A stretch of DNA of 12,435 nt from Flavobacteriales bacterium UBA2040 (GTDB lineage: Bacteria; Bacteroidota; Bacteroidia; Flavobacteriales_D; Crocinitomicaceae): positions 16,618 through 29,052 of the forward strand of contig DDBE01000038.1 in assembly GCA_002332715.1 (NCBI GenBank), written 5' to 3'. This document shows, in pieces, positions 6,691 to 12,435 of this stretch. The translations under genes and the position numbers were made by a program. Below the pieces are notes generated by a model. That model saw only the letters and a list, made by a program, of their open reading frames with translations. It was not told where the DNA came from and made no database searches. Numbering within the stretch: position 1 is the first letter of the stretch; each line of letters starts with the position of its first letter.

Positions 6691-7155
6691 TTAGCAACAC
6701 CCGCTGTTCGGTTCACATGAACCAGAAGCTAAGCTTATCAATTGTTTTTTGACTTTTGTATTCGGTATTCCACATGAATCAAGAGCCAGGCAAGCCGTTT
6801 GGGAGTTAGCTAAAATAAAACCAAATTCACCCAATTGCAAGGAATATTTGCCAATTGTTGTGTTTTGATACTCTACTTCGATTTCTACATCAGGAAATTC
6901 GATTTTTTCTTCTCCAATTTTGATAATCTTGAGAAGTTTCTCAGATGTCAAACGATGATCTGTGTCTTGCTCGAACCACAATTGGAAAGAAATCTTTTCT
7001 TCGTTGCGCTGTGTTCCTCCGCAATCGATGAAGTTTTTTGAAATTCGACCAATTTCTGTAAGGTGATAATGTGCAGGAACCATTGAACCATCTTCTAAAG
7101 CGAAAGTCAAAGGTGCACCTGACTGAATTGCATTTTTAAATTCTGATAATTTCAT
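6691..7155 (-). CDS. DUF6428 protein of ars operons, Cys-rich C-terminus
   Basis: This 154-residue protein of unknown function matches what I recall of the DUF6428 family, which recurs between arsR and arsC in Bacteroidota arsenic operons. Features seen are an N-terminal MKLSEFKNAI segment, FIDCGGTQRNEE, FQLWFEQDTDHRL, an acidic beta-rich middle (VEIEVEYQNTTIGKY), ACLALDSCG, and a tail GSCEPNSGCC with Cys147, Cys153 and Cys154. There is no signal peptide or membrane segment. The clustered cysteines suggest arsenite or thiol binding, for example as a metallochaperone or sensor, but that is inference. It starts 12 bp after the arsR stop and ends 3 bp before arsC, so it is the middle gene of the operon. 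Confidence 0.75.
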   Translation of the reverse strand: MKLSEFKNAIQSGAPLTFALEDGSMVPAHYHLTEIGRISKNFIDCGGTQRNEEKISFQLWFEQDTDHRLTSEKLLKIIKIGEEKIEFPDVEIEVEYQNTTIGKYSLQLGEFGFILANSQTACLALDSCGIPNTKVKKQLISLASGSCEPNSGCC

Positions 7156-7167
7156 TTTTTCTAAGTT

Positions 7168-7497
7168 TTAACAATACGAAGATTTAGCAACAAGTGTTGA
7201 CTTGATATTCCCGATATACGTAAATAATTTTTCGATTATATTTTCATTCAAACAATAACAAACGGAATTTCCTTCGACCGTTCCTTTGATTAAAGCAACT
7301 GTCTTTAGTTCTTTCAGATGCTGAGAGATAGTGGGTTGCGAAAGTGGAATGACGTCTACGATATCTCCACAAACACAACTATCGACTTTTAATAAGTGCT
7401 CAAGTATGGCCAAACGAGCTGGATGACCAAGCGCCTTCATTATAGCCGACATTTCGACATGTTCAGGCGAAAAATGATCTATTTTGGATGCTCCCAT
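7168..7497 (-). CDS. arsR: ArsR-family arsenite-responsive repressor
   Basis: A 109-residue winged-helix repressor and the first gene of the ars operon. Residues 17-75 are the helix-turn-helix domain (LGHPARLAILEHL, then PLSQPTISQHLKELK as recognition helix). SCVCGD carries Cys41 and Cys43 in the helix that binds As(III) in classic ArsR (motif ELCVCDL). Further cysteines at 80, 82 and 109 could complete a three-coordinate site, but which one does is not clear from sequence. Binding of arsenite would release the operator and turn on DUF6428 and arsC. The ATG at 7497 lies 12 bp from a dyad that is a good candidate operator. Length is normal for the family. Confidence 0.88.
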   Translation of the reverse strand: MGASKIDHFSPEHVEMSAIMKALGHPARLAILEHLLKVDSCVCGDIVDVIPLSQPTISQHLKELKTVALIKGTVEGNSVCYCLNENIIEKLFTYIGNIKSTLVAKSSYC

Positions 7498-7509
7498 TGT
7501 TATTTGCTT

Positions 7510-7525
7510 ATTGCAATATTACGAT
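7510..7525. promoter_or_regulatory. Candidate ArsR operator with overlapping -7 element
   Basis: ATTGCAATATTACGAT is an imperfect 16-bp dyad (six of eight pairs match), and a perfect 10-bp palindrome TATTGCAATA overlaps it at 7509-7518. On the minus strand it contains TAATATTG (7521-7514), one mismatch from TAnnTTTG. Bound ArsR would thus cover the promoter of its own operon. Confidence 0.45.
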
Positions 7526-7535
7526 AAATATTAGA

Positions 7536-7575
7536 GTTAAAAAAGTGCTTCGACACGCTCAACCCACTTTTTAAC
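7536..7575 (-). terminator. Stem-loop terminator of the S9 peptidase transcript
   Basis: GTTAAAAAAGTG (7536-7547) pairs with CACTTTTTAAC (7565-7575): eight perfect pairs, then more after a one-base bulge, around a 17-nt loop. On the minus strand the 3' arm carries a run of six T, 21-60 bp past the S9 peptidase stop. The loop reads CTTCGACACGCTCAACC, close to an intergenic motif (CTTCGACAAGCTCAGC) that I recall as dispersed in Bacteroidota genomes. It separates the peptidase transcript from the ars promoter. Confidence 0.6.
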
Positions 7576-7595
7576 AAATTTAACATTGAGGAAGC

Positions 7596-9749
7596 CTAGA
7601 ATTCAGACTCTACTAATTTATTATTGTCAATTATATAATCCAATACTTTCTGCATCAAGTGTACTCGGTCTTTCCCACGCACATTGTGTTCGTGCATCGG
7701 GTAGGGGAAGAAGTCCATTTGAATTCCTAAATCCACAAATTTCTCCACCAATGAAAGACTATGTTGCATGACCACAACTGGATCAACTGTTCCAGAAATT
7801 AGCAATAAATCTCCGGTCAATTTATCGGCATGCGTTATTAAACTGGCGTTTTTATACCCTTCAGGATTTTCTTCTGGGGTGTCCATGTATCGTTCGCCAT
7901 ACATAATCTCGTAGTATTTCCAATCTGTAACCGGTCCACCTGCAACTCCTACGTTGAAAGTTCCAGCATGTCTTAACATCAAAGAAGTGGTCATGAATCC
8001 ACCAAAACTCCAACCGTGAACAGCCAATCTATTTCCATCAACATAGGGTAGCGATTTTAAATACTCAACACCCGTCATCTGATCTTCCATTTCTACTGTT
8101 CCCAATTGACGATGAATTTGACTTTCGAAAGCAAATCCTCTTTCACCCGAACCACGATTGTCTAAAGTATAAACAATGTAGCCATGATCGGCCATCCAAT
8201 GCATCCATAGACTAGCACTATTCATCCAAGAATTTGTTATCATTTGTGCGTGAGGTCCGCCATATACATATACCAAAACGGGATATTTCTTGTTGGCATC
8301 GAAATTTTTAGGTTTGATCATTCGGGTGTACAAAACTGTTCCATCTTTTCCTTTTAATTCGCCGATAGTTGTTGTACCTATGTCTACACCTTCTTTCTCA
8401 TATTTATTCTCTCCAATAAGTAAAGTAGTTTGCTTTTTCCCTTTCGAATTGTACAAAATAGATTTACTTGGAATTGAACTGGTCGAATATTCGTCAAAAA
8501 TGTATTGACCGTCTGTTGAAATCTCGACAGAATGTGTTCCTTCTTTGGATGTGACCAATTCTTGTTTTCCGTTCAAATCGACTGAATAAGCTAAAGTATT
8601 CATCCCGTTTGGACCCGTTGCTGAGAAATAAATTTTCGATCCGTTTTCTTTGGCGCCTATAATCTCCTTACAAACGAAATTATTGTTTGTCAATTGTCTG
8701 ATCAGCTTCCCATTGAAATCGTAATAATACAAGTTGTTGTATCCTGATTTTTCAGACACCCAAATGAAATTGGTGCTTTTGTCTGAAGGAAAGAAAGCAG
8801 GGTGCTCGGGTTCTATCCATTTGTCGTTTGCTTCTTCCAATAGCGTGCGAACATAGGCTCCCGTTTTTGCATCGTACACGTCCAATTTCATTGCGTTTTG
8901 ACCTCTGTTTACTTCGGCAATTAAGACATATTTATTATCAGGTGTCCAAGAAAGATTAGTCAGGTAATCGTCCGCATTTCCTCGAGGACTGATGAAAACA
9001 GTATTTTTTGTAGCGATATCATAAATCCCAACTTTCGGACTTTCAGATAATTGACCAGCCATGGGATATTTAATTGATTTTAATACACCGGGATAAGCGT
9101 CATTGTCCAAAAGTGGGTAGTCATGCACCTTGCTTTCGTCTTTTTGATAAAAGGCCAATCGCGAACCGTTTGGTGACCAAAAAATGCCATTTGTAATTCC
9201 AAATTCACTTCGGGCAATCGCTTGTCCCGAAACAATATTCTTGTCATCATTTAATGTGACTTTGATTTTCGCACCATCAGCATCTTGAATGTACAGATTG
9301 TTGTTTCGTGTGTAGGCAATGTTTTCGCTAGCCTCATTGAACGTTGCATTTTCAGCATCATCTGTTAAAGAAGAAATTGTTTTTCCTTTTTTGGTTACCG
9401 TATTGAAGAGGTAATATTTTTGACCATCGTTTAACCAAAATTCGTTTTCGTTTTTCCATGTAAATCCTGAAAACCAAGGCAATGCCGATCCTAGAGCTGT
9501 ATTGACTTCAGCAATAGTGAACCAATCCTTTGCATCTGTATTTCCAAAAGAAGCTTTCTTAAGCGTTCGATAACCTTCCAAATAGGTGTAGCAATCGGTA
9601 TTGGGTAACCATTTGAAGAAAGGCATAGTTTCTGGTGCAAATTTTCGGTATTGTTGCATAACAGCGTCTTCTAATGTTAGCTTGTTTTGAGCGGAAATAC
9701 CTCCAAAAACAAAAAGGAAGGCGAGGAATAAATAAATTTGTTTTTTCAT
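7596..9749 (-). CDS. Secreted S9 peptidase, dipeptidyl-peptidase IV-like
   Basis: This 717-residue serine peptidase removes N-terminal dipeptides if it acts like DPP-IV. Residues 1-21 are a signal peptide (ends GGISAQ), so the mature enzyme is probably periplasmic. Residues about 40-480 form the DPP-IV beta-propeller, with SEFGITNGIFWSPNGSRLAF at 181-200. Glu182 lies where DPP-IV has its substrate-anchoring double Glu, but only one Glu is present. The alpha/beta-hydrolase domain follows from about 490, with GWSFGGF around Ser581, Asp656 in GTVDPVV and His688 in HEHNVRG completing the triad. Length is normal. The ATG is 1 bp past the stop of the DUF2461 gene, so the two are co-transcribed. A stem-loop follows the stop. 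Confidence 0.9.
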   Translation of the reverse strand: MKKQIYLFLAFLFVFGGISAQNKLTLEDAVMQQYRKFAPETMPFFKWLPNTDCYTYLEGYRTLKKASFGNTDAKDWFTIAEVNTALGSALPWFSGFTWKNENEFWLNDGQKYYLFNTVTKKGKTISSLTDDAENATFNEASENIAYTRNNNLYIQDADGAKIKVTLNDDKNIVSGQAIARSEFGITNGIFWSPNGSRLAFYQKDESKVHDYPLLDNDAYPGVLKSIKYPMAGQLSESPKVGIYDIATKNTVFISPRGNADDYLTNLSWTPDNKYVLIAEVNRGQNAMKLDVYDAKTGAYVRTLLEEANDKWIEPEHPAFFPSDKSTNFIWVSEKSGYNNLYYYDFNGKLIRQLTNNNFVCKEIIGAKENGSKIYFSATGPNGMNTLAYSVDLNGKQELVTSKEGTHSVEISTDGQYIFDEYSTSSIPSKSILYNSKGKKQTTLLIGENKYEKEGVDIGTTTIGELKGKDGTVLYTRMIKPKNFDANKKYPVLVYVYGGPHAQMITNSWMNSASLWMHWMADHGYIVYTLDNRGSGERGFAFESQIHRQLGTVEMEDQMTGVEYLKSLPYVDGNRLAVHGWSFGGFMTTSLMLRHAGTFNVGVAGGPVTDWKYYEIMYGERYMDTPEENPEGYKNASLITHADKLTGDLLLISGTVDPVVVMQHSLSLVEKFVDLGIQMDFFPYPMHEHNVRGKDRVHLMQKVLDYIIDNNKLVESEF

Positions 9750-9750
9750 G

Positions 9751-10422
9751 TTATCGTTTTAAAAGGGTACTAAAAAATTGCTCCATTGGTCGAGCAGTAT
9801 TGTAAATTTCAATTATTGTTTTGTCAAAATCTTTCGCTAGTAATTTCTTCGGTGGAAATTGGGCGAAATAATAAAATTGCTTGTTAAAAATAAGGTTTTC
9901 TGATTCGGCAGCTTCGCGAAGTTCCTTAGGAATAATTTTATTCTGCTCACCTCGAATTTGCCCAAAGGTGCTTTCGAAGTTTTTATCAGAATATAATTTT
10001 TTAAACTCTTTTTGGTTTTTAGCAATTCCCTCTCTAAGAAGAAGTAATGTATCTTTGTCCAACTCATAAAGTCCGCTGTATATGCGAACGTGTTCGGGTC
10101 CTAATTCAAAATAGATACCTTCACCCAGGTAGTTTTTCTTGCCTCCTGGAGCAATAAGCGCGCTGACATTCATTTTATAAGGCGTTTTGTCCTTCGAAAA
10201 ACGAATATCTCGGTTGATTCTGAATATGCAATCTTTGTTTTGTAGATCTTTAAATTTTAGGTTGACCTTCGTCAATTCGACTATCATGTGATCCACGAAT
10301 GCTTTAAAAGGTTCACGAATAATCTCAGCGTATCGGTTGCGATTTTCATCGAACCAATCTTTGTTATTGTTCGGTGCTAAATCTTTGAAAAATTGGATGA
10401 AATCCGGAACGAAAAAAGCCAT
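9751..10422 (-). CDS. DUF2461 (TIGR02453) family protein
   Basis: A 223-residue protein of a widespread family of unknown function. The diagnostic parts are visible: FIQFFKDLAPNNNKDWFDENR near the start, RINRDIRFSKDKTPYKMN at about 68-85, then a Gly-rich turn and GIYFELGPEHVRIYSGLY. The C-terminal half is helical and lysine-rich. There is no signal peptide, so it is cytoplasmic. It has its own candidate promoter in the 38-bp gap after the GH3 gene and ends 1 bp before the S9 peptidase gene. The tight coupling suggests co-expression but does not tell its function, and no catalytic residues can be assigned. Confidence 0.85.
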   Translation of the reverse strand: MAFFVPDFIQFFKDLAPNNNKDWFDENRNRYAEIIREPFKAFVDHMIVELTKVNLKFKDLQNKDCIFRINRDIRFSKDKTPYKMNVSALIAPGGKKNYLGEGIYFELGPEHVRIYSGLYELDKDTLLLLREGIAKNQKEFKKLYSDKNFESTFGQIRGEQNKIIPKELREAAESENLIFNKQFYYFAQFPPKKLLAKDFDKTIIEIYNTARPMEQFFSTLLKR

Positions 10423-10437
10423 TTTTTATCTTTTGGT

Positions 10438-10469
10438 TAAAGATAATGAAATGAAACAGTTTATATCAA
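10438..10469 (-). promoter_or_regulatory. Candidate promoter of the DUF2461-peptidase operon
   Basis: On the minus strand TTG (10469-10467) is followed after 21 nt by TATCTTTA (10445-10438). This is one mismatch from the Bacteroidota -33/-7 pattern, with normal spacing. It overlaps the last codons of the upstream GH3 gene and ends 15 nt before the DUF2461 ATG. Confidence 0.45.
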
Positions 10470-11603
10470 CCCCAAACAAATCTTCATGCGAATCACTTTT
10501 TTGGATGATTCTTCCAATCTTTTTTGAAATGAAGCATCCGTGACGAATTTCTTGTATATCTCATCAAATGCACGGGCCGTATTTTGAGGCATCAAGGTGA
10601 TATCACAACCCGCTTCTATGGAACGCAACTCAGCTGATCTAAAATTCGTTACTCCACCCATATTCATGGCGTCGGTAACAATCAGACCTTTAAATTTCAA
10701 GCTATCGATCAATAAATCTTTTATAATTCTAGAAGAAATCGTTGCTGGCAAACCATCTGTGCTGTATTTTTCATTGTTTACTACGGCTAAGTGTCCCACC
10801 ATAATAGACAAAACACCATCTTCTATCAATTTAGGATAGGTTGGAATTTCTTTTAATTCACCGTCTATTACCTGAAGCGATTTGTGTGTATCACCTGAAA
10901 CCAATCCATGACCTGGAAAATGTTTTGCAGTTGCGATGATATTCATTTCTTGTGTTTTCGTGATAAATCGAGAAGACCAAGGAACGATGTTTTCTGGTTT
11001 CTGACCAAACCCACGATAACCGACAGTAGAATTCATGGACATATCCACAACGGGTGAAAAATTGTAATTAATTCCAATTTCATTCAATTCTTTAGAAATG
11101 ATTTCAGCTGTCTTTTCAACCTCCTCTATAGTTTCAATTTCTTTTGCCTTTTTTACCACGGCCGTTCCCGGTATCTTCCTGTTGAAAAGTGTTGGTTCAG
11201 CATCTGCACTATACAGAAAAGGTAAACTGTTTTTTTGAAGGTTGATTTCATTAAATTTTGTTGCCCAAGCAATGCATTGATTCTTGGAACCATTAAGCAA
11301 AAGCAATCCACCGATTTTTCGACTAGAAACCAAATTTATAATAGTCGATTCTTCGTCACCATATTTACCAATTGCGGGCATAATAACCTGTGCAACGCGC
11401 GCTGTGTCATCTATTTGTTCATAGATTTCATTTACTTTTTGATCTAAATATGGATTATCAGATAAAAAATCACCTAAATTAAAATTGTCTTTTTTGTATT
11501 CTATTATTTCCTCTACTGTTTTGGGTGCTTTTATAGGTGTTGTTTGAGTGCAAGCCGTCGATGCCATCCCAATTACAAATAGAAGCGAAAATGTCTTAAT
11601 CAT
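10461..11603 (-). CDS. GH3 family lipoprotein, beta-N-acetylhexosaminidase (NagZ)-like
   Basis: This 380-residue lipoprotein contains a GH3 N-terminal TIM-barrel domain. The signal peptide ends in lipobox STAC (Cys18 lipidated), so it is anchored in a membrane facing the periplasm or outside. KHFPGHG at 227-233 and GDTHKS with His240 are the NagZ acid/base loop, and TDAMNM at 310-315 supplies the nucleophile Asp311. NagZ cuts N-acetylglucosamine from muropeptides. The same bond type is likely here, but export differs from the cytoplasmic E. coli enzyme. The usual D-x-EGG-x-V-R stretch is replaced by ADAEPTLFNRKIPG. The ATG at 11603 was preferred over a TTG eight codons upstream because it starts the signal peptide exactly and the TTG overlaps the -7 element. 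No beta-lactamase-like C-terminal domain is present. Confidence 0.85.
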   Translation of the reverse strand: MIKTFSLLFVIGMASTACTQTTPIKAPKTVEEIIEYKKDNFNLGDFLSDNPYLDQKVNEIYEQIDDTARVAQVIMPAIGKYGDEESTIINLVSSRKIGGLLLLNGSKNQCIAWATKFNEINLQKNSLPFLYSADAEPTLFNRKIPGTAVVKKAKEIETIEEVEKTAEIISKELNEIGINYNFSPVVDMSMNSTVGYRGFGQKPENIVPWSSRFITKTQEMNIIATAKHFPGHGLVSGDTHKSLQVIDGELKEIPTYPKLIEDGVLSIMVGHLAVVNNEKYSTDGLPATISSRIIKDLLIDSLKFKGLIVTDAMNMGGVTNFRSAELRSIEAGCDITLMPQNTARAFDEIYKKFVTDASFQKRLEESSKKVIRMKICLGLI

Positions 11604-11624
11604 TCCTAATATATTAATGCGGTA

Positions 11625-11632
11625 CAAATTTA
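11625..11632 (-). promoter_or_regulatory. -7 promoter element of the GH3 lipoprotein gene
   Basis: The minus strand reads TAAATTTG, an exact TAnnTTTG, 21 nt before the ATG at 11603. A TTG at 11659-11657 stands 24 nt further upstream, slightly longer than usual spacing. The rest of the 251-bp divergent gap up to radC holds no gene that I can support. Confidence 0.5.
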
Positions 11633-11790
11633 ATGGGATTACGGATTATAAACGAACAAGTTACTCCTACTTGATGACTATGTTTTCAACAATCGTACCA
11701 AAATATAAGAAAAAAGAAATCTCCTTCTTACGGAAAAGAAGATTTAAAATTAATATTTGGGAATAATCAAAAATATTTAAGTCATTCTTT

Positions 11791-11820
11791 TTGAAAATAA
11801 GAAATCTCAATCTATTTTTT
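11791..11820 (+). promoter_or_regulatory. Candidate promoter of radC
   Basis: TTG at 11791-11793 is followed after 19 nt by TATTTTTT at 11813-11820. This is one mismatch from TAnnTTTG with normal spacing, 34 nt before the radC ATG. Confidence 0.4.
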
Positions 11821-11854
11821 CACTAACTTAATAATAGAATTACAAATTTTACAA

Positions 11855-12435
11855 ATGCAAAACCATTCAACTATTAAACATTGGGCAGAGGACGATCGTC
11901 CACGCGAAAAAATGTTACTCAAAGGCAAGAATGCTCTTTCAGACTCAGAGATTATTGCCATTTTATTAGGTTCTGGCACACGGGATAAAACAGCAGTAGA
12001 ACTAGCACAAGAAATTCTTAGTCAGCATGACAATGATTTACATGCTCTCGGTCGCTCAGGCGTTAAAGATCTTTCGACTTTTAAAGGAATGGGTGAGGCA
12101 AAATCATTGACTTTGATGGCTGCTCTTGAGTTGGGTCGAAGAAGGAAAGAAAGCGACCGAAAGAAAAAAACGAAAATTACCAGTTCACAAGCGGTCTTCG
12201 ATTTATTGTTGCCTTATTTTGAAGATTTGAGTCACGAAGAGTTTTATGTGGTTTATTTGAATAGATCGAATGTGGTTTTGCATCTAGAACAGATTTCGAA
12301 AGGTGGAGTTTCTGGAACCATTGCCGATGGAAAAATTATTTTCAAATTGGCGCTAATGCATCAGGCTTCGGCATTAATTTTGGCGCATAATCACCCAAGT
12401 GGTGCATTGAAACCCAGCGAACCTGATATTCGACT
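11855..12435 (+). CDS. radC: RadC family protein (JAMM/MPN domain), 3' end outside window
   Basis: The first 193 codons of radC are present and the window ends inside the gene. The N-terminus (IKHWAEDDRPREKML, ALSDSEIIAILLGSGT) is typical. TFKGMGEAKSLTLMAALELGRRR at about 71-93 is the helix-hairpin-helix-like part. The MPN/JAMM metal site is intact: HNHPSG at 178-183 (His178, His180), Ser188 and Asp191, matching H-x-H-x7-S-x2-D. Despite its name, the role of RadC in repair is disputed. Relatives occur on mobile elements and the protein is implicated in recombination, and a zinc-dependent peptidase or nuclease activity is only suggested by the fold. The ATG at 11855 has no Shine-Dalgarno sequence, which is usual for this group. 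About 40 residues should be missing. Confidence 0.93.
   Translation, partial: MQNHSTIKHWAEDDRPREKMLLKGKNALSDSEIIAILLGSGTRDKTAVELAQEILSQHDNDLHALGRSGVKDLSTFKGMGEAKSLTLMAALELGRRRKESDRKKKTKITSSQAVFDLLLPYFEDLSHEEFYVVYLNRSNVVLHLEQISKGGVSGTIADGKIIFKLALMHQASALILAHNHPSGALKPSEPDIR

Noticed and set aside
11604..11627. TTG start for the GH3 lipoprotein
   Set aside because: It overlaps the -7 element TAAATTTG. The ATG at 11603 gives a normal lipoprotein signal peptide.
11640..11850. A small plus-strand gene or hairpin in the gap before radC
   Set aside because: The only frame overlaps the start of the GH3 gene and its translation looks like no protein. The hairpin at 11717-11745 has a bulged stem and no transcript that would end there.
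1..12435. CRISPR arrays, tRNA or rRNA genes, insertion sequences, phage or defence genes
   Set aside because: No regularly spaced repeats, cloverleaf sequences, transposase motifs or such protein families were found on either strand. RadC alone is not evidence of a mobile element.

Overview
This is a 12.4 kb, AT-rich chromosomal window that most resembles the Bacteroidota, probably a flavobacterium-like member. The evidence is threefold. Several starts are preceded by the Bacteroidota -7 promoter element TAnnTTTG, and Shine-Dalgarno sequences are mostly absent. The gene families are also typical of the group: an ArsR / DUF6428 / thioredoxin-type ArsC operon, a DPP-IV-like S9 peptidase, DUF2461, a GH113-like lipoprotein and a DbpA-type helicase with motif II DEFD. 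The species cannot be named from the sequence. No tRNA, rRNA, CRISPR array, insertion sequence or phage gene is visible.

Layout. 1-64: two perfect palindromes downstream of the first gene. 65-1855 (-): acyl-CoA dehydrogenase. 1965-3011 (+): a GH113-like secreted lipoprotein gene whose single reading frame is intact except for three in-frame stop codons, so it is probably a young pseudogene. 3008-4318 (-): DbpA-like DEAD-box RNA helicase, overlapping the pseudogene tail by 4 bp. 4354-5091 (-) and 5226-5882 (+): an outer-membrane-type protein and a DtxR/MntR-family metalloregulator, divergently transcribed. A DtxR-box-like dyad lies just upstream of the outer-membrane gene's -7 element.

5919-7497 (-): an arsenic operon, arsR - DUF6428 - arsC, followed by a 52-codon reading frame that looks like the N-terminus of an aquaporin-family channel. 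It stops where the next gene begins, so the operon has lost its transport step within this window. 7596-11603 (-): a GH3 NagZ-like lipoprotein, a DUF2461 protein and a secreted DPP-IV-family peptidase, the last two 1 bp apart. 11855-12435 (+): radC, cut by the window end.

How the genes fit together: arsR, DUF6428 and arsC form one arsenate-sensing and arsenate-reducing unit. The DtxR-type regulator plausibly controls its divergent outer-membrane neighbour. The remaining genes (fatty-acid oxidation, ribosome assembly, cell-wall and peptide turnover, RadC) look like ordinary housekeeping genes. The most notable points are the three-stop GH113 gene, the truncated ars operon and the candidate metalloregulator operator. 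I see no clearly new multi-gene system.
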